A stretch of DNA of 64,000 nucleotides from Neoceratodus forsteri (Eukaryota; Chordata; Ceratodontiformes; Ceratodontidae). The stretch's first letter is position 1. Each line of letters starts with the position of its first letter. The notes below the pieces were generated by a model. It saw nothing but the letters and a program-made list of their open reading frames with translations, had not been told where the DNA came from and did not search any database. Below are positions 43,140 through 54,429 of this stretch, piece by piece. The position numbers were made by a program, and so were the translations under genes. The DNA is taken from contig CM057458.1 of assembly GCA_016271365.2 (NCBI GenBank), forward strand, positions 197,504,501 through 197,568,500, in the 5' to 3' direction.

Positions 43140-44640
43140 ATTTTTGAGGTCTTAAGGCCATATAGGGCTTCTTCAACATCATAGCCAAACAGTTTTGCCC
43201 CTCTAAAAGGGGCATTCAAAAAAGCTTGTTGCACATCACTAGCAAAGCCAGGTACTCTGAGCCAAGAATGTCTTCTCATGCAAATGCTAGACACAGTCAT
43301 AAGCTGAGTGTAGCAAATGTCTGCCAACCTCAGAACCAGAAGTAAATGTTTTAAGTAACTCATCCTTGGCAGAGCCATTAGGCAAAGCACAGGATGCAGT
43401 ATGAGCAGCTTTCCACAGGCTTTTCTGGTATTTTACCATGTGGGTCTGGGTGTTTGCAATCCTAAGGCCCAATGATGCACATGCATAAGTACAGGTGCCC
43501 ATCACATCCAGCCTCCTAGATTGTTTATTAGGAGATAAAAGTGCTCATGTGTTTAGGTGCTTTAGACCTATCATGAGCAGTCATGACGACTACAGAGTCA
43601 GTTCCTGGCTGACTAGCATAACAAGGCTTAGGAGATGGTGCAGGATACTGCTTATCAGCCTTTCTAGGAACTGCAGGCACTGAGTTTGGTCTGCACCATG
43701 CAGCAAAGGTAGCATCTTTTAATGCAGGATATATAGGTGGAACTACAATGAAGAGTGTGCAGGGCACCTCCCAAAATTCTTTTAATTTTTATTTGTGGAA
43801 TCTTCCTCTTCCACAGCAAAGCCCAAGACAGACTGCATGTGCTACATCATGGCTTGGAAAGTTGGATCCTCAAGATGATATCTCAGAGTACATGCCACTG
43901 AGTCCTCACTGCATGTTGAAAGGGAAGGACTAGAGTGAGGAGCTAAATATCATTCTCTTTCTTGTTCCTCCTCTAAATCCATGAGGTCAGGATTATATTC
44001 TACTTCACAATCAACATCTCTATCGATGATAACAGCTAGAGAACACACCTGCGACACTGGTGATGGCTGAGAAGGAGGAATCTTCGGCATGCTAGAGGAA
44101 CCCACTGATGAGTGCTGAGCACCTGGTGGTCCCATCGGTGGAATAACTGCCTGTATTAGTAGTCCAGACAGAATGAGTCTGATAATTTCTGAGAATGATT
44201 CCAGAACAGCCAGAGAGTCGACAACGATGGGACTACTTGTGTCAATGGGCCTTGGCCTGACCACGGCATCCTACCATCCACAGTAGGTATGGCACAGCCT
44301 AAGCCAAGATCTAGCCTTGGCGTCTTAATGATGGTCAGGGCCTGCAGCCAACATCACCAGACCTGGTGATGATACAGTGGATTTACCATGTCTCAGCAAT
44401 GACTGGAACTTCACCAGCTAAGCAGAATTTTTTCTATATGTTTGGACTTGTGGCTGGACGATGACTGTTCCCAGTCCTGGTCCTCAGACTTTGGTGGCTG
44501 CTTCTCCGCCAATGATGAAGGAGATACAAATTTTAGACCCTGTTCCTTCTGCAGAGCTTTAAAGGTTTTGAGAAGAGAATTTTTTTTTAGAGTTTCCTGC
44601 AGTGTCACCTTGTAGCCTGGTTGAACTTCTGGCAAACCTC
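43140..44640 (-). pseudogene. DIRS element F gag, main part
   Basis: Minus-strand pieces: a Gln/Leu-rich N-terminal stretch (TLQETLKKNSLLKTFKALQK at about 44530-44595), the acidic block DRDVDCEVEYNPDLMDLEEE near 43965-44025, FAAWCRPNSVPAVPRKADKQ near 43655-43715, NTQTHMVKYQKSLWKAAHT near 43400-43455, RRHSWLRVPGFASDVQQAFL near 43220-43280, and APFRGAKLFGYDVEEALYGL near 43145-43205. Seven or so shifts or stops. The leader continues to about 44900. Confidence 0.65.
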
Positions 44641-44899
44641 ACAAGTCCTCACGTTGTGAAACAGGCTCAGACAGCACACACAGAACATGCGTCTTCCTTG
44701 TGAATTTTATCTCTGCATCTGCAATATTGAAATAAAGTCTCTTTCGACTTTGGCAAAATGCAGAGTCTAAATAAAGACATCATAAAAAAACCTGCAACAG
44801 CTAGGTTGACAGCATTTCCTTTAGCAGGTCTGATGAGGATAATCGAGGGCAGAAAAAGAACCGGTGAATGATAGGCCCACCCATGCTTATATATATTCA

Positions 44900-47095
44900 G
44901 ATGTGGTATGTCATTGTGGGCAGTCCCCAGCTAGCAAAAGTCTCCATGTGGCTATAGTGCTGATGCCTGCAGTTTCAAAGGTGTGGCCCAATGGAAAAGA
45001 TATCTCTGAGAAGATAACAAATCAAACCGGTATTTGCAAAATAGCTTCTTCAGAAAATACAGTTCTCCTTTAAACCCTTACTCAATCCTTTCTGAAGGAA
45101 TTCCAAAACTCTGGCTATCTACAGTACATCGAGTATGCTATAGATTTCTTCACTTTTTCTCAGTTCTGAAAGACTTGGCATAGCCGGTGTATGCTGCAGT
45201 GGTAGTGCACTTTCTGGATCAAAGCTATGTTCCCTTATGCATGTGAAATGTTAAATACTGTAACTGTGGTGAACATCTGATTGTACTCAAGCTACAGCAT
45301 ATTAACTGTACCTTCTCCAAGCTGTAAACGGACCATGCTGCAATTAGAAACCATTGTAAACCCAACTCAACCGTGTATTTTTTTCTCATGAATAAAATGA
45401 TTTAGTCTACCTTAGTAAACACCTCCTTTCAAGCACCAAACCCAACTGAAGACAATCTGAGTGCAGAATCTGTCCTCTGTAAAGGTCTGGCCTTCTGGGA
45501 GGGGCAAAAGATCCTTGCACTTCTATATTTAGCATTTCCAGATACCATGCTCAATGGGGCCAGTCCTGCATTGCCCTCCATCTTGTAACTTGGAGGGGGA
45601 GGATCTAGATCAGTAGGAGGGTAGTCATTATCCTCAGGGGAAGCTTGCATACCTGGAAGGGAGCCTCTTTATTCCATGGGATTGACCTTCTGGAACCCAT
45701 GACTCAATAGTGTCACTAACTTGGGGTAAATCAGATAGGCAATGAATGCCAATTTTAACCCTGATGTCCCTTTGCCAGGATTCTCTGTTCAGTGAACTTA
45801 GCCACACATATGCTTCTTCGTGTCCTTTTACAGGACTCCCACTTCCTTGTCTGCAGCATGACTACTAGTAATAGACAACTGAGGCCACTTATGGCTGGTT
45901 TCCAGCCATCATAACAGAGGGGAAACTCACACTCTGAGCCCTGTTCTGGAGCACAGCTGCAAGGCAATATACCCTTACAAACTGTTGTGCCTCCGTCACT
46001 ATATCTCCTTCTTAAATAGCTAATTAGCAAGATCTCCTTGGGTGGCTATATAGCAGGTGAAAGGTGTGTGTGTGGGGAGTGCCTGATCCAAGAAAAACTA
46101 ACAGACAAATTGCTTCACAGTATTAACAGGAAAACTTCTTCTACATGACAGCAGGAGACAAGTGCAGAAAATGTTGCTCCTGTCTGAGGAGAATCCCTTT
46201 AATATAGGAGCACTGACTGACAGAGGCAATGGAAAAAGTTAAAATGGAACCTCCTGTAGTAGTTGTTCACCTTAGGAGGCAGTAGAATTAAGAGTTCAAC
46301 CCCCAAAAAAAAACCTAGAGCCAGTGAGTGGGAGCAAATAATTTGGTACCAGGAACGAGCATGGAAAACTGTTCCAACAGCTGAAATCAGGGGCACACTG
46401 CATACTGAAGAGGACTGTGTGGATGCACTCGAAAGCCTAATGGTGCCAAAGCCACACTGTGTAGACCAGCTTGAGTGAGAGTGTAGGATAATGATGAGAT
46501 TTTAAGATGCCAGTAGCTAGAGAGCTGAGATGCATGGCTACAGTGTGAGTGAATGCTAGAGAACGTGCACATGCCATAAAGGTGGCAAGTGAAGATGCAT
46601 TGCATTAGTAGAGGGACTGCTAAGTTGAGACAAAGGCTGCAGTTGGAAGCCTGCTTCCTCTAGCACCAAAGGGGAGTAAGGAGATGCATGGGTGACTTAA
46701 AACCGTGCTTTGACTCTGAAAAGAAAAACAAACAAAACCAAACAACCTGCAGCAACGCCACAATGCTGGGTCAAATTCTCAAACTGCTGAGCAAAAATTA
46801 GAATCCTACTGAACAGCACATAAACAGCTGATATGCCAGTGCTCTAAAAAAACAAAATACAGAACGTGACCACCAACACCCCAAACACAAAAACAACACA
46901 ACACTCCAAAAATAAAATTACTGGCTAATCTATATTGCTCCCTAACAATGAATAACCACCTATCCGTAGAGAACAGTTGGAGTCCTATGTCTGGGGGCTG
47001 AGGTGCACTTACATCTCTATATGTTATCAAACCACCCTTAGCCAGCAACACCAGAGTGCCAAAAAAAAAGGTGTGTGCTAGAAAAATACTGTGAA
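44900..47095. other. No element recognised; possible unique sequence
   Basis: I find no RT, recombinase, LTR or tail motif here. The best open frame is minus 45429-45650 (Pro/Asp-rich start, MQASPEDNDYPPTDLDPPPP), which has no recognised domain and could be old gag. Short A-runs (46302, 46839, 47059) occur. The stretch separates two DIRS blocks and might be ancestral single-copy sequence. Confidence 0.4.
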
Positions 47096-47099
47096 AAAA

Positions 47100-47610
47100 T
47101 GAAAATTACATACTCACTGTAATTCTTGAACTTCTAGGAATGTATTCACCACTGATTCACACTAGTGGGTCTTTTCCAGAAGCATTAGGACCATACAGGA
47201 CCTTACAGGAGCCAGAACTTTTCAGGAAGACTGGCACCAAGGCAAACTACGTGTATGTGCGGCCCCCATGAGACTGGCTCATGCTGCATGGCTTACCTCT
47301 GCACCAGTCCTCAACCGCATCAGTACCTTTTTTTTTTAAACCTAAGGGCACAAGATAGACCTGGCGACCTGTATAAAAAAGGGTCAGCAAACCAGCAACA
47401 TAGTGTCTTCACAGCCCAAACCAAGAAAAAAGGATGAAGTCTAACAAAACGCACTGGAGTGAGCCTGAGGGATGGTGGTTAGGCATGTGAATCAATGCTG
47501 AAGATATTCCTAGAAGAACAGGAATTAACGATGAGTACATCATTTTCAGATCTTCCAGGAATCAGTCTTCATCATTGATTCACACTAGTGGGTCAGAGCA
47601 CCAAGCTCAC
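47100..47610 (-). repeat. DIRS H left terminal repeat and internal complementary region
   Basis: The terminal repeat begins near GAAAATTACATACTCACTGT (47101). A block CACTGATTCACACTAGTGGG (about 47150) recurs as CATTGATTCACACTAGTGGG at about 47574, next to GATCTTCCAGGAATCAGTC. The same two-block layout is found in element I at 61455 and about 61890-61975, so H and I belong to one subfamily. Confidence 0.65.
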
Positions 47611-47639
47611 ACAAAATCTCACAGACTAGTGCAACAGGC

Positions 47640-48780
47640 ATACTGCCTGGCAAGGTCATCCAGGGCATAATTAACAAAGGTGTGCACTGTGCTCCAGGTT
47701 GCAGCTCTGCATGTAGCAATGACAGGTACAGAGTGAAGCTCTGCCAAGGACACAGCAACTACTCTAGTGTAGTGGACACAAACCGGACCTTTTCTTCTTG
47801 ATCTGAGCTATGGCATAGCAGTAGCCTAGGCAGCTCACAATCCAAGCAGAAATGCACTTGATTGTAACAGACTGTCCCTTTCAACTGGGAATGAAGGAGA
47901 CAAACAGCTGTTTGGATTGCCTGAAGTCCTTAGTTCTGTACAGATAAAGGACCCTCTTAACTTCCAAAGAATGTAGAGCACACTCTCCTTCAAGCAGGTA
48001 GGCAGCACTAGTGGCTGACTCAGGTGGAACTCCAACAACACCTTTGGTAGGAACTAGCGTGTGTTCGGAGAACTACCTTGTCCTTTTGGATAACAGTATA
48101 TGGAGGATCCATGACCAAGACATGGATTTCAGACACTCTGCAAGAAGAAGTGCTGGCAACTAGAAGTGCTGCTTTCCAAGTTAAAGTCTTCATCTCACAT
48201 GTCACAAGGGGCTCAAAGGGCTTGTGGGTGAACACAGCCAGCACAAGGCTGATAACCCAGGTAGCCACCGGCTTCCTGATGGGAGGCCTTGTGTGCAAGA
48301 TACCCATAAGGAAACTCTAGAATAGTGGCAGCTACGCCATGTAGAGGGTACCAACGGGCTCACAGTATGAAGAAATTGCGCACAAGTGGACCTTAACTAT
48401 AGAATATTGCAAGCCAGCATCAGAAAGGTCCAGCATTTACTCCAGAACCTTGTCAGGTGGGCACCAAAAAAGGTTTCAGAGCACCAGCTTGACTTCCTAG
48501 TGGAAGGTTTATGGGCAGCCCAAAGTATTTCAGAGACCCTCCAAGATACCTTGTACCTGTTCACTTCAATTTCTTCAAAAGCCAGGCCTGAAGGTGAAAA
48601 GGAGCACAGGCTGGGATGCACCAGGTGACTGTAGGTTAGGAAGTCCATCCCGAGTGGAAGAACCCTCTGTTTGCTGACTGATAATCTGTTCAACAGAGGA
48701 AACCATATCTGTTGAAGCCAACATGGGGTAACCACTATCATACCGGCCCCATGCACCTCCAGTATCAGCAAAGCATACAT
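47640..48780 (-). pseudogene. DIRS H tyrosine recombinase
   Basis: Core-binding part: HKPSTRKSSWCSETFFGAHL at about 48470-48530, after the linker LQQIWFPLLNRLSV (about 48680-48720). Catalytic part: GILHTRPPIRKPVATW (about 48260-48307), KPFEPLVTCEMKTLTWKAAL (about 48165-48225), TSSCRVSEIHVLV with the Arg position (about 48115-48150), then VVLRTHASSYQ near 48060. C-terminal pieces ECALHSLEVKRVL and RTKDF near 47930-47990 lie before the complementary region. At least four frame breaks; the H-x-x-R and Tyr motifs cannot be read cleanly. Confidence 0.65.
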
Positions 48781-48789
48781 AAATAGATT

Positions 48790-49272
48790 TCACTATTGCA
48801 GTCTGAATACAGCATGAGAGAAAGTCATATCCTAGATTTCTGGAGCAGAATTAAGTCAGTTTGGCATTGAGTGGAGGTGGGAAAGATCCACATCTGGGGT
48901 GCCCCACTTGAACAGTAATCCCACTATGTCTGCAGCAAGTGACTGTTCATGAGGATCGGCTTTTGTTCAGTTCAGCATGCTTGCCAGAGTGTTCTGGACT
49001 CCTGGCAGGTAGATGGCATGGAGCAGGGTGCCCTGCTCTAGGCACCATTTTTACATTCTCACTGCCTCCCTGCAGAAAGTGTGGTCCTCCATGTTTGCTG
49101 ATGTAATACATCATAATTGTGGCTGACAATATCCACTAGGGCTCACAGGCTGTACAAAACAGACCACATCTCCAACACAGTGATTTGGAAATGAGTCTTT
49201 TGACGGGTCCCAGACACCTTGAGTTTGGAGACCATGACAGTGGGGACCCCATCCCAACAGAGAGGCATCAGT
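48790..49272 (-). pseudogene. DIRS H RNase H
   Basis: Minus-strand TDASLLGWGPHCHGLQTQGV at about 49205-49270 carries the first catalytic Asp (TDAS-L-x-GWG). YYISKHGGPHFLQGG, at about 49065-49110, is counterpart of YLNKQGGTHS in element B. The first codons adjoin the 3' end of the CR1 at 49273. The frame then decays to the recombinase linker. Confidence 0.65.
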
Positions 49273-52219
49273 TACATAGATACATAGATACATAGAGAGT
49301 GTCAGCAGATAAGGGCCTATGGCCCACCCAGTCTGCCCATTTAAGTTTGTAAGTTCAGTTTATGTTTTCCGGGAAGTCTGTTGCCCCTTACCCCTGACCT
49401 CCAGAATTCCTTTATGTCTATCCCATGCATTCTTAAATCCCGTGATTGTTTCAGCCCCCACCACTTCCTCTGGCAGGGTGTTCCACTTGTCCACCACCCG
49501 TTCTGTGAAGAAATTCTTCCTCACGTTTCCTCTGAATCGTCCTCCCTCCAACTTCATCCCATGCCCTCTAGTCCTGGAACATCTTTTTCGCTTAAAAATA
49601 GTGCATTCCTGCACCCTGTTCCTCTCTGTAAGATACTTGTATGTCTCTATCATATCCCCTCTCTCCCTCCTCTCCTCCAGGGAGTACATGTTCAGTGCCT
49701 TCAACCTGTCCTCATAGGACTTGTGATGCAATCCATGCACCATCTTTGTTGCCCTCCTCTGAACCTTCTCTACCCTGTCTATGTCCTTACGTGGGTAAGG
49801 TCTCCAGAACTGCACAGTGTACTCCAGGTGTGGCCTCACTAGTGTCTTGTATAGTGGAATTATGACCTCCCTTTTCCTGCTGGTGATGCCCCTGCCTATG
49901 CATCCCAGCATCCTATTTGCTTTACCTGCTGCCTTGTCACACTGTTTCCCTACCTTGAGGTCATCAGGGATGATAACTCCAAGATCCCTTTCCTGCTTGG
50001 TGCATGCTATATCCTCACCCCCCAACTGATATATTGTTCCAGGGTTTTTGTGCCCCATATGCATTATCTTGCACTTCCTTGCATTGAATTTCAACTGCCA
50101 AACCCCTGACCATTCTTCAAGTTTCTGCAGGTCCCTTCTCATTCTGTCTACACCCTCTGGTGTGTCTACTCTGTTACAGAGCTTTGTGTCATCAGCGAAC
50201 AGTGAAATTCTGCCTTCTAGGTCCTCATAATGTCACTGATGAAGATATTGAATAGTACCAGTCCCAGCACTGATCCCTGTGGTACCCCACTGGTCACTCT
50301 TCCCTCTGTGGAGTGACACCCATTTACCACCACCCTCTGTGTCCTGCTGCCCAGCCAGTTACCTACCCACCGCACTACTGATAACCCCCTTTGAAGGCAT
50401 AGAGCCGAAGCGCAGGGGTCTGGACTTGCCATTTGGATTAAAATCACTTGCAGTATATTTTTCTGTGTCCTGGAGTGCTCATTACCTTGGCTTTTGTGTG
50501 AAGTATTGAGGTTTGCACCTCACACTGTGAGCACCCGCTCGTAGTGTTGTGCTGTTTTTCTGTTGGATTCGATTCCACCGCACTACTGTCCTGCCCACAC
50601 CCATATTCCCCAGTTTGTGCAATAGTCTTCTATGTGGCACAGTGTCAAAGGCCTTGCTGAAGTCCAGATAGGCCATGTCCACTGCCCTCCCCTGATCCAC
50701 CTCCCTAGTCACCCAGTCAAAAAATTCAATGAGGTTGGTCTGACATGACCTTCCCCTGGTGAAACCATGCTGCCTTGGGTCCTGTAGTCCATTGACAACC
50801 AGATGTTCTACCAATCTCTCCTTCAGTAGTGCTTCCATGATCTTTCCCACTACTGAGGTGAGGCTGACTGGTCTGTAGTTCCCCGCTTCCTCTTTGTTCC
50901 CACTTTTGTATAAGGGGACTACATCTGCTATCCTCCAGTCTTTGGGTACCTCCACTGTTTCTAGTGATCGGCTAAACAGGATAGCAAGAGGTTCAGCCAC
51001 CACCTCTCTTAGTTCTTTAAGGACCCTGGGGTGCACCCCATCTGGCCCTATTGCTTTATCAACTCATTACTTCCAGTTCCTTCAGGACCCTTTCTCGTGT
51101 AAAGGGACGTGTGTCCATTTCTGCACCATTCTCACCCCTTGTACTCCATTCAGACCCATTACCCTCCTCTTCCTCAGTAAAGACTGAGCAGAAATACCTG
51201 TTCAATATGTCAGCTTTACTGTTGTCATCCTCCACACAGCCCCATCCTCTCTCTTCAGTCTCCTATCCCTCCCTTTGCCTTTCTTTTTCCTTATGTACCT
51301 GTAAAGGTTTGTCCCCTTTACCCACTGATTTTGCAATATGTTCTTCTGTCTGAGCTTTGGCTTCCTTACTGACCTCCCTGCCTCCCTTTGCTTCTCCTGG
51401 TACTTCTCCCTATCTCCTTCTGCCTGTGTCTTTTTGTATTGCCTGAATACAATCTTTTTGGCTTTCACTTTCTTTGCTACCTCTTTGGAAAACCATAATG
51501 GTCTCCTCTTCCTTTCCTCTTGCTAACCTGCTTAATACATAATTCTGTTGCTCTTGTAATCCCCATTTTAAATACTTCCCACTGTTCCTCAACCCCTGAT
51601 TCCTTTCCCATTCCCCTTAATGCCTCTTTCAAGTATCTCCCCATTTTCTCAAAGTTTGCTCCCCTAAAATCCAGGATACGTGTTTTTGTGTGGTTTGGTT
51701 CTGCTCTTTCTGTGATTTCAAACCACAGTGACTGGTGGTCACTGTTCCCCAGGTGCTCCCCCACTCTTACCCCCATCACACTGTCCCTGTTTGTGAGCAC
51801 AAGGTCCAGTATTGCCTTCTGCCGAGTTGGTTCCATGACCAGTTGCTTGAGGAAGGCACCCTGAAGGAGTCCAGGATAAATCTGCTCCTAGTTGATGCTG
51901 CTGCTGGGATGCTCAGTCCACATCTGGAATATTGAAGTCTCCAACCAGTACTACCTCACCTTGTCTGCCATCCTCTGGATGGCTAGCATCAACTCCCTAT
52001 CTGTTTCTTCCTCCTGGGCTGGTGGTCTAAAGACCACACCTGTGCGGATGGCTGGCCCCATTTTCCTTTCCAGCTTAACCCACAGTATCTCTCCCCCATT
52101 TTGTTCCTCCTGGATCTCTGTGGCCCTTATGTCATTTTTCACATACAGTGCCACTCCTCCTCCCTTCCTGCCTGCCCTGTCTCTTCTGAATATGTTGTAG
52201 CCAGGTATGGCCAACTCCC
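49273..52219 (-). mobile_element. CR1 LINE, 5'-truncated, inserted in DIRS H RNase H
   Basis: Covers the endonuclease from DWELAIPGYNIF (about 52185-52225) to the 3' end, which finishes in an octamer-type array (TACATAGA repeated, 49273-49297). Endonuclease blocks: RKGGGVALYVKNDIRATEIQ near 52110-52175, TRQKAILDLVLTNRDSVMGV near 51770-51830. RT: NYRPVSLTSVVGKIMEALL near 50825-50890, FSKAFDTVPHRRLLHKLG near 50605-50660, FADD intact (codons 50188-50199), and a 260-codon open thumb and tail 49360-50142. Host triplet AGT at 49270-49272 and 52220-52222 is the minimal target duplication. RNase H reads through once it is skipped. Confidence 0.8.
50381..50574. mobile_element. 194-bp insertion in CR1 with perfect 14-bp target duplication
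   Basis: CCACCGCACTACTG is identical at 50367-50380 and 50575-50588, and the CR1 frame (GRTVVRW then [11 protein letters not shown]) is interrupted between them. The insert has no coding. It contains CTTTGAAGGCATAGAGCCGA followed by AGCG, TTTGGATTAAAATCAC, TCCTGGAGTGCT, and GTTTGCACCTCACACTGTGA. The GAAG...CCGAAGCG start and the GGATTAAA...GGAGTGC phrases resemble ends of Penelope-like elements in amphibians and fish as I remember them, and 12-14 bp duplications suit that group. That assignment is tentative; the insertion and duplication are direct observations. Confidence 0.65.
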
Positions 52220-52224
52220 AGTCG

Positions 52225-53075
52225 TGAGAGACACCTCAGGCTCCATCTGGGAAAAAGGAAAGCTCTGAAAGAGATTGTCCTCAAGGGACCACCATGTGAG
52301 TTGCCAAACCAGGGGCTTGTCACCTAAATGGGGTAGGTCTGAGGGGGTGATGCTTGTGACCACTGAGCCTCTAGTGAGTCATTCTCATGTGCAACTGTGC
52401 CAAGGGCATTGTGAACACCAAGGAGGCTATCAGACCCAGCATGTGCTGCATGGAGTGAATGTCCACAGTTTTGCACTCCATGATGTGGCATGCCTTCTGC
52501 AGGACCACTTGCTTTCTGCTGTCTGGTAAGAAGGCACATACATTGGTCATACCCAGAAGAGCTCTTATAAACAGCAAGTGCTGTGAGAGTTGGAGCTGAG
52601 ACTTTTCTAGATTTAGCAGAACCCCCATGGAGGTGAGGAACTGAGAGGCCATGACCACTGTCTGTCCCTTCTCCTGCCTGGATGGACTGGCTATCAGTCA
52701 GTCATCCAGGTAAGGGTAAACCTGGAGTCCTAACTTCCTCAGCTGCACTGTGAGTATTGCAAAGCAATTTGTAAAGACTTGAGGCACTGAAGACAGCCAA
52801 AAGGGCAGGACTTTGAACTGGTAGTGCTACTCCAGCACAACAAATCAAAGGTATCTGTGGTGGAAAACTCCAGGCGCTAAGAAGAGCTCAAATGACAGAC
52901 TGAACTGGTAGAGCTACCACAGCACAACAAAGTGAAAGTATCTGTGGTGGCTGGGGAGTATCAGTTTGTGCTGTTATGCATCTTTCCTGCATATCCAAGG
53001 GAGCTAACCAGTCCAGAGGTTTTAGGAAGGGAAGCAGTGACCCCAGAGAAAACATTTAGAATTTTTTCTGACCCA
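52225..53075 (-). pseudogene. DIRS H reverse transcriptase, 3' part
   Basis: Minus-strand KKFKMFSLGSLLPFLKPLDW, then LAPLDMQ (about 52990-53075, first catalytic Asp) and LYLDD-like LIASPSRQEKGQTV (about 52660-52700) where a stop precedes LIAS. Next ASQFLTSMGVLLNLEKSQLQ (about 52590-52650), LLFIRALLGM (about 52545-52575) and a long tail HSMQHMLGLIASLVFTMPLA (about 52395-52460). Interrupted near 52815-52950 by a tandem duplication. The N-terminal part lies beyond the retroposon at 53087-53420. Confidence 0.65.
52814..52950. repeat. Tandem duplication, 87-bp period, in DIRS H RT
   Basis: TGAACTGGTAGTGCTACTCC and the following AGCACAACAAATCAAAGGTA (52814 on) recur as TGAACTGGTAGAGCTACCAC and AGCACAACAAAGTGAAAGTA (52901 on), both followed by TCTGTGGTGG. 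The second unit is full length for about 50 bp. It destroys the RT frame upstream of the YLDD region. Confidence 0.75.
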
Positions 53076-53086
53076 TGAACTAAAAG

Positions 53087-53420
53087 TTTTTTTTTTTATT
53101 ATGCATTTTATGTGTTTTTCCTGCCCCCAATCCCAGATGCTGATGCATGCTCCACGTTCCAAGATGCCCTCCCGACTTGCCACCCCTCCCACTTGCACTG
53201 CCACTGGACCTCCATCTGGTGGCAGCAGAACTACAGGGGATGTAACAACCATCCCAGGAGAGGAGAGCTGCTGTTAGGTGCTCAATCCTGCTCCACCCCC
53301 ATGCCCGCACTCTGACAACCCAAGGTCGTTCCTGAAAATGGTAGCCAGCGTGGTGCGAGGTGTGGCATCCAGCACCTCAACCCTCAGCGCCACTGGGCCT
53401 GCTGAACCTGTTCAGGTTTC
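53087..53420 (-). mobile_element. GC-rich poly(A)-tailed retroposon, copy C
   Basis: On the minus strand it begins CAGTGGCGCTGAGGG (about 53395), passes GGCTACCATTTTCAGGAACG (about 53330-53350), AGGATTGAGCACCTAACAGC and TCTCCTCTCCTGGGATGG (about 53245-53290), and ends in a poly(A) run seen as T-run 53087-53098. Compared with copies A and B it lacks part of the middle. It splits the DIRS H reverse transcriptase between VPKKSG and KKFKMF. GTTCA flanks both ends (within CAGGTTCA and TAGTTCA on the minus strand), a possible remnant of a target duplication. No coding frame. Confidence 0.6.
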
Positions 53421-53439
53421 TGAGGTTGAGAATACAGTG

Positions 53440-53700
53440 CATACCCCGACTTCTTTGGTACCAAGAAGTAGTGGGAGTAGAAGCGTGTGTTTTGTTCTGA
53501 CTGTGGCATTATTTCCACTGCACTGTTGCTCAGGAGGCCAGCAATCTCCTGCTCCACAAGCTCTGACATCTGAGTTGTTAAGATGGGCTGCCTTCAGGAT
53601 GGATAGTCTGAAGGGATTTCTGTGAAGTCTATGAAGTATCCCTCCTGGGTGATCCTGAGGACCCACTTGTCTATCGTAATGGATCCCACTGACGGTAAAA
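53440..53700 (-). pseudogene. DIRS H reverse transcriptase, N-terminal part
   Basis: SELVEQEIAGLLSNSAVEIM at about 53510-53570 and TRFYSHYFLVPKKSG at about 53450-53495 are the block before the first catalytic Asp (GFYSRFFLVPKKTG in element D). In the next frame LNLRNLNRF completes the LDLR-x-LN block near 53420-53445. The frame is then cut by retroposon copy C. Confidence 0.65.
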
Positions 53701-54414
53701 CTGGGTTAAGTGCCCCTCCAAAACTGGGGCGGAGAGGTCTGCCTTGGGCAGCTGAGGTAAGACTGAGGCTGGAACTTCAGAGGGTGGCACTGGGTGACTT
53801 TGGCGTCTGCGCCTTCGTTTGATGCTGGGGAGGCTGAGGTTTGTTTTGGGCTCCCCTTCCTTTTCCATGAAAAGGCAGCCAGTTCTGAAAGAAACCACAT
53901 CCTTTCTCCCCCTGAAGGTCAGCAGGAGCTCGCCTGGAAGTCTCAAGGATCATTCTAGTTTTCTGAGACACCTCAAGAAACTTTTCTACCTGCTGTCCAA
54001 ACAGGTAAGTTCCATCTAAGGGAACATTCATAACCTGTTGATGGGCATCTTGAGAAACAAACAGCAGTTTGTATCCAGGAATGCTTTCTGATGCAGTGTA
54101 TTTTCTATCTGCTTGCAGACAGATGTAACAGAAGCAGGTCTGTTCCAAACCTCATCACACAGAGCTTCAAATGTGGGTGGAACAGGAGGAACTAGACTGA
54201 TTGACATGGCAGGAATGTTTAACCACTGCAGCTGGAGATGGTTATGTGAGTCAATTGATGTAGGCTCAAAATCTAGAAGAATGCATGTTTCTGAGCAAAG
54301 CCTGGAAATACTGTACAGATCCTCCTCAGGTACAAAAGTTGGGCCTGGGTCCTAACAGTCCAGACCAGAGAAGGAGTCCTCATCACCACCCTCAGAAATA
54401 ATGAGATTGGTGTC
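53671..54414 (-). pseudogene. DIRS H gag, 3' part
   Basis: Minus-strand pieces: SISLVPPVPPTFEALCDEVW then NRPASV (about 54125-54200), SIPGYKLLFVSQDAHQQVMN (about 54030-54090) with VPLDGTYLFGQQVEKFL (about 53975-54030), the counterpart of LNAPFRGAKLFGYDVEEAL in element F. It continues LRLPGELLLTFRGRKDVV near 53900-53950 and a basic IKRRRRRQ stretch near 53810. Upstream of 54414 the GC-rich retroposon copy A separates it from its N-terminal half. Confidence 0.65.
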
Positions 54415-54429
54415 AGAATCACCCCCCTC

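Noticed and set aside
45429..45650. Minus frame starting with an acidic, proline-rich segment as a host exon
   Set aside because: No splice context or recognised domain, and only 73 codons; not enough to call.
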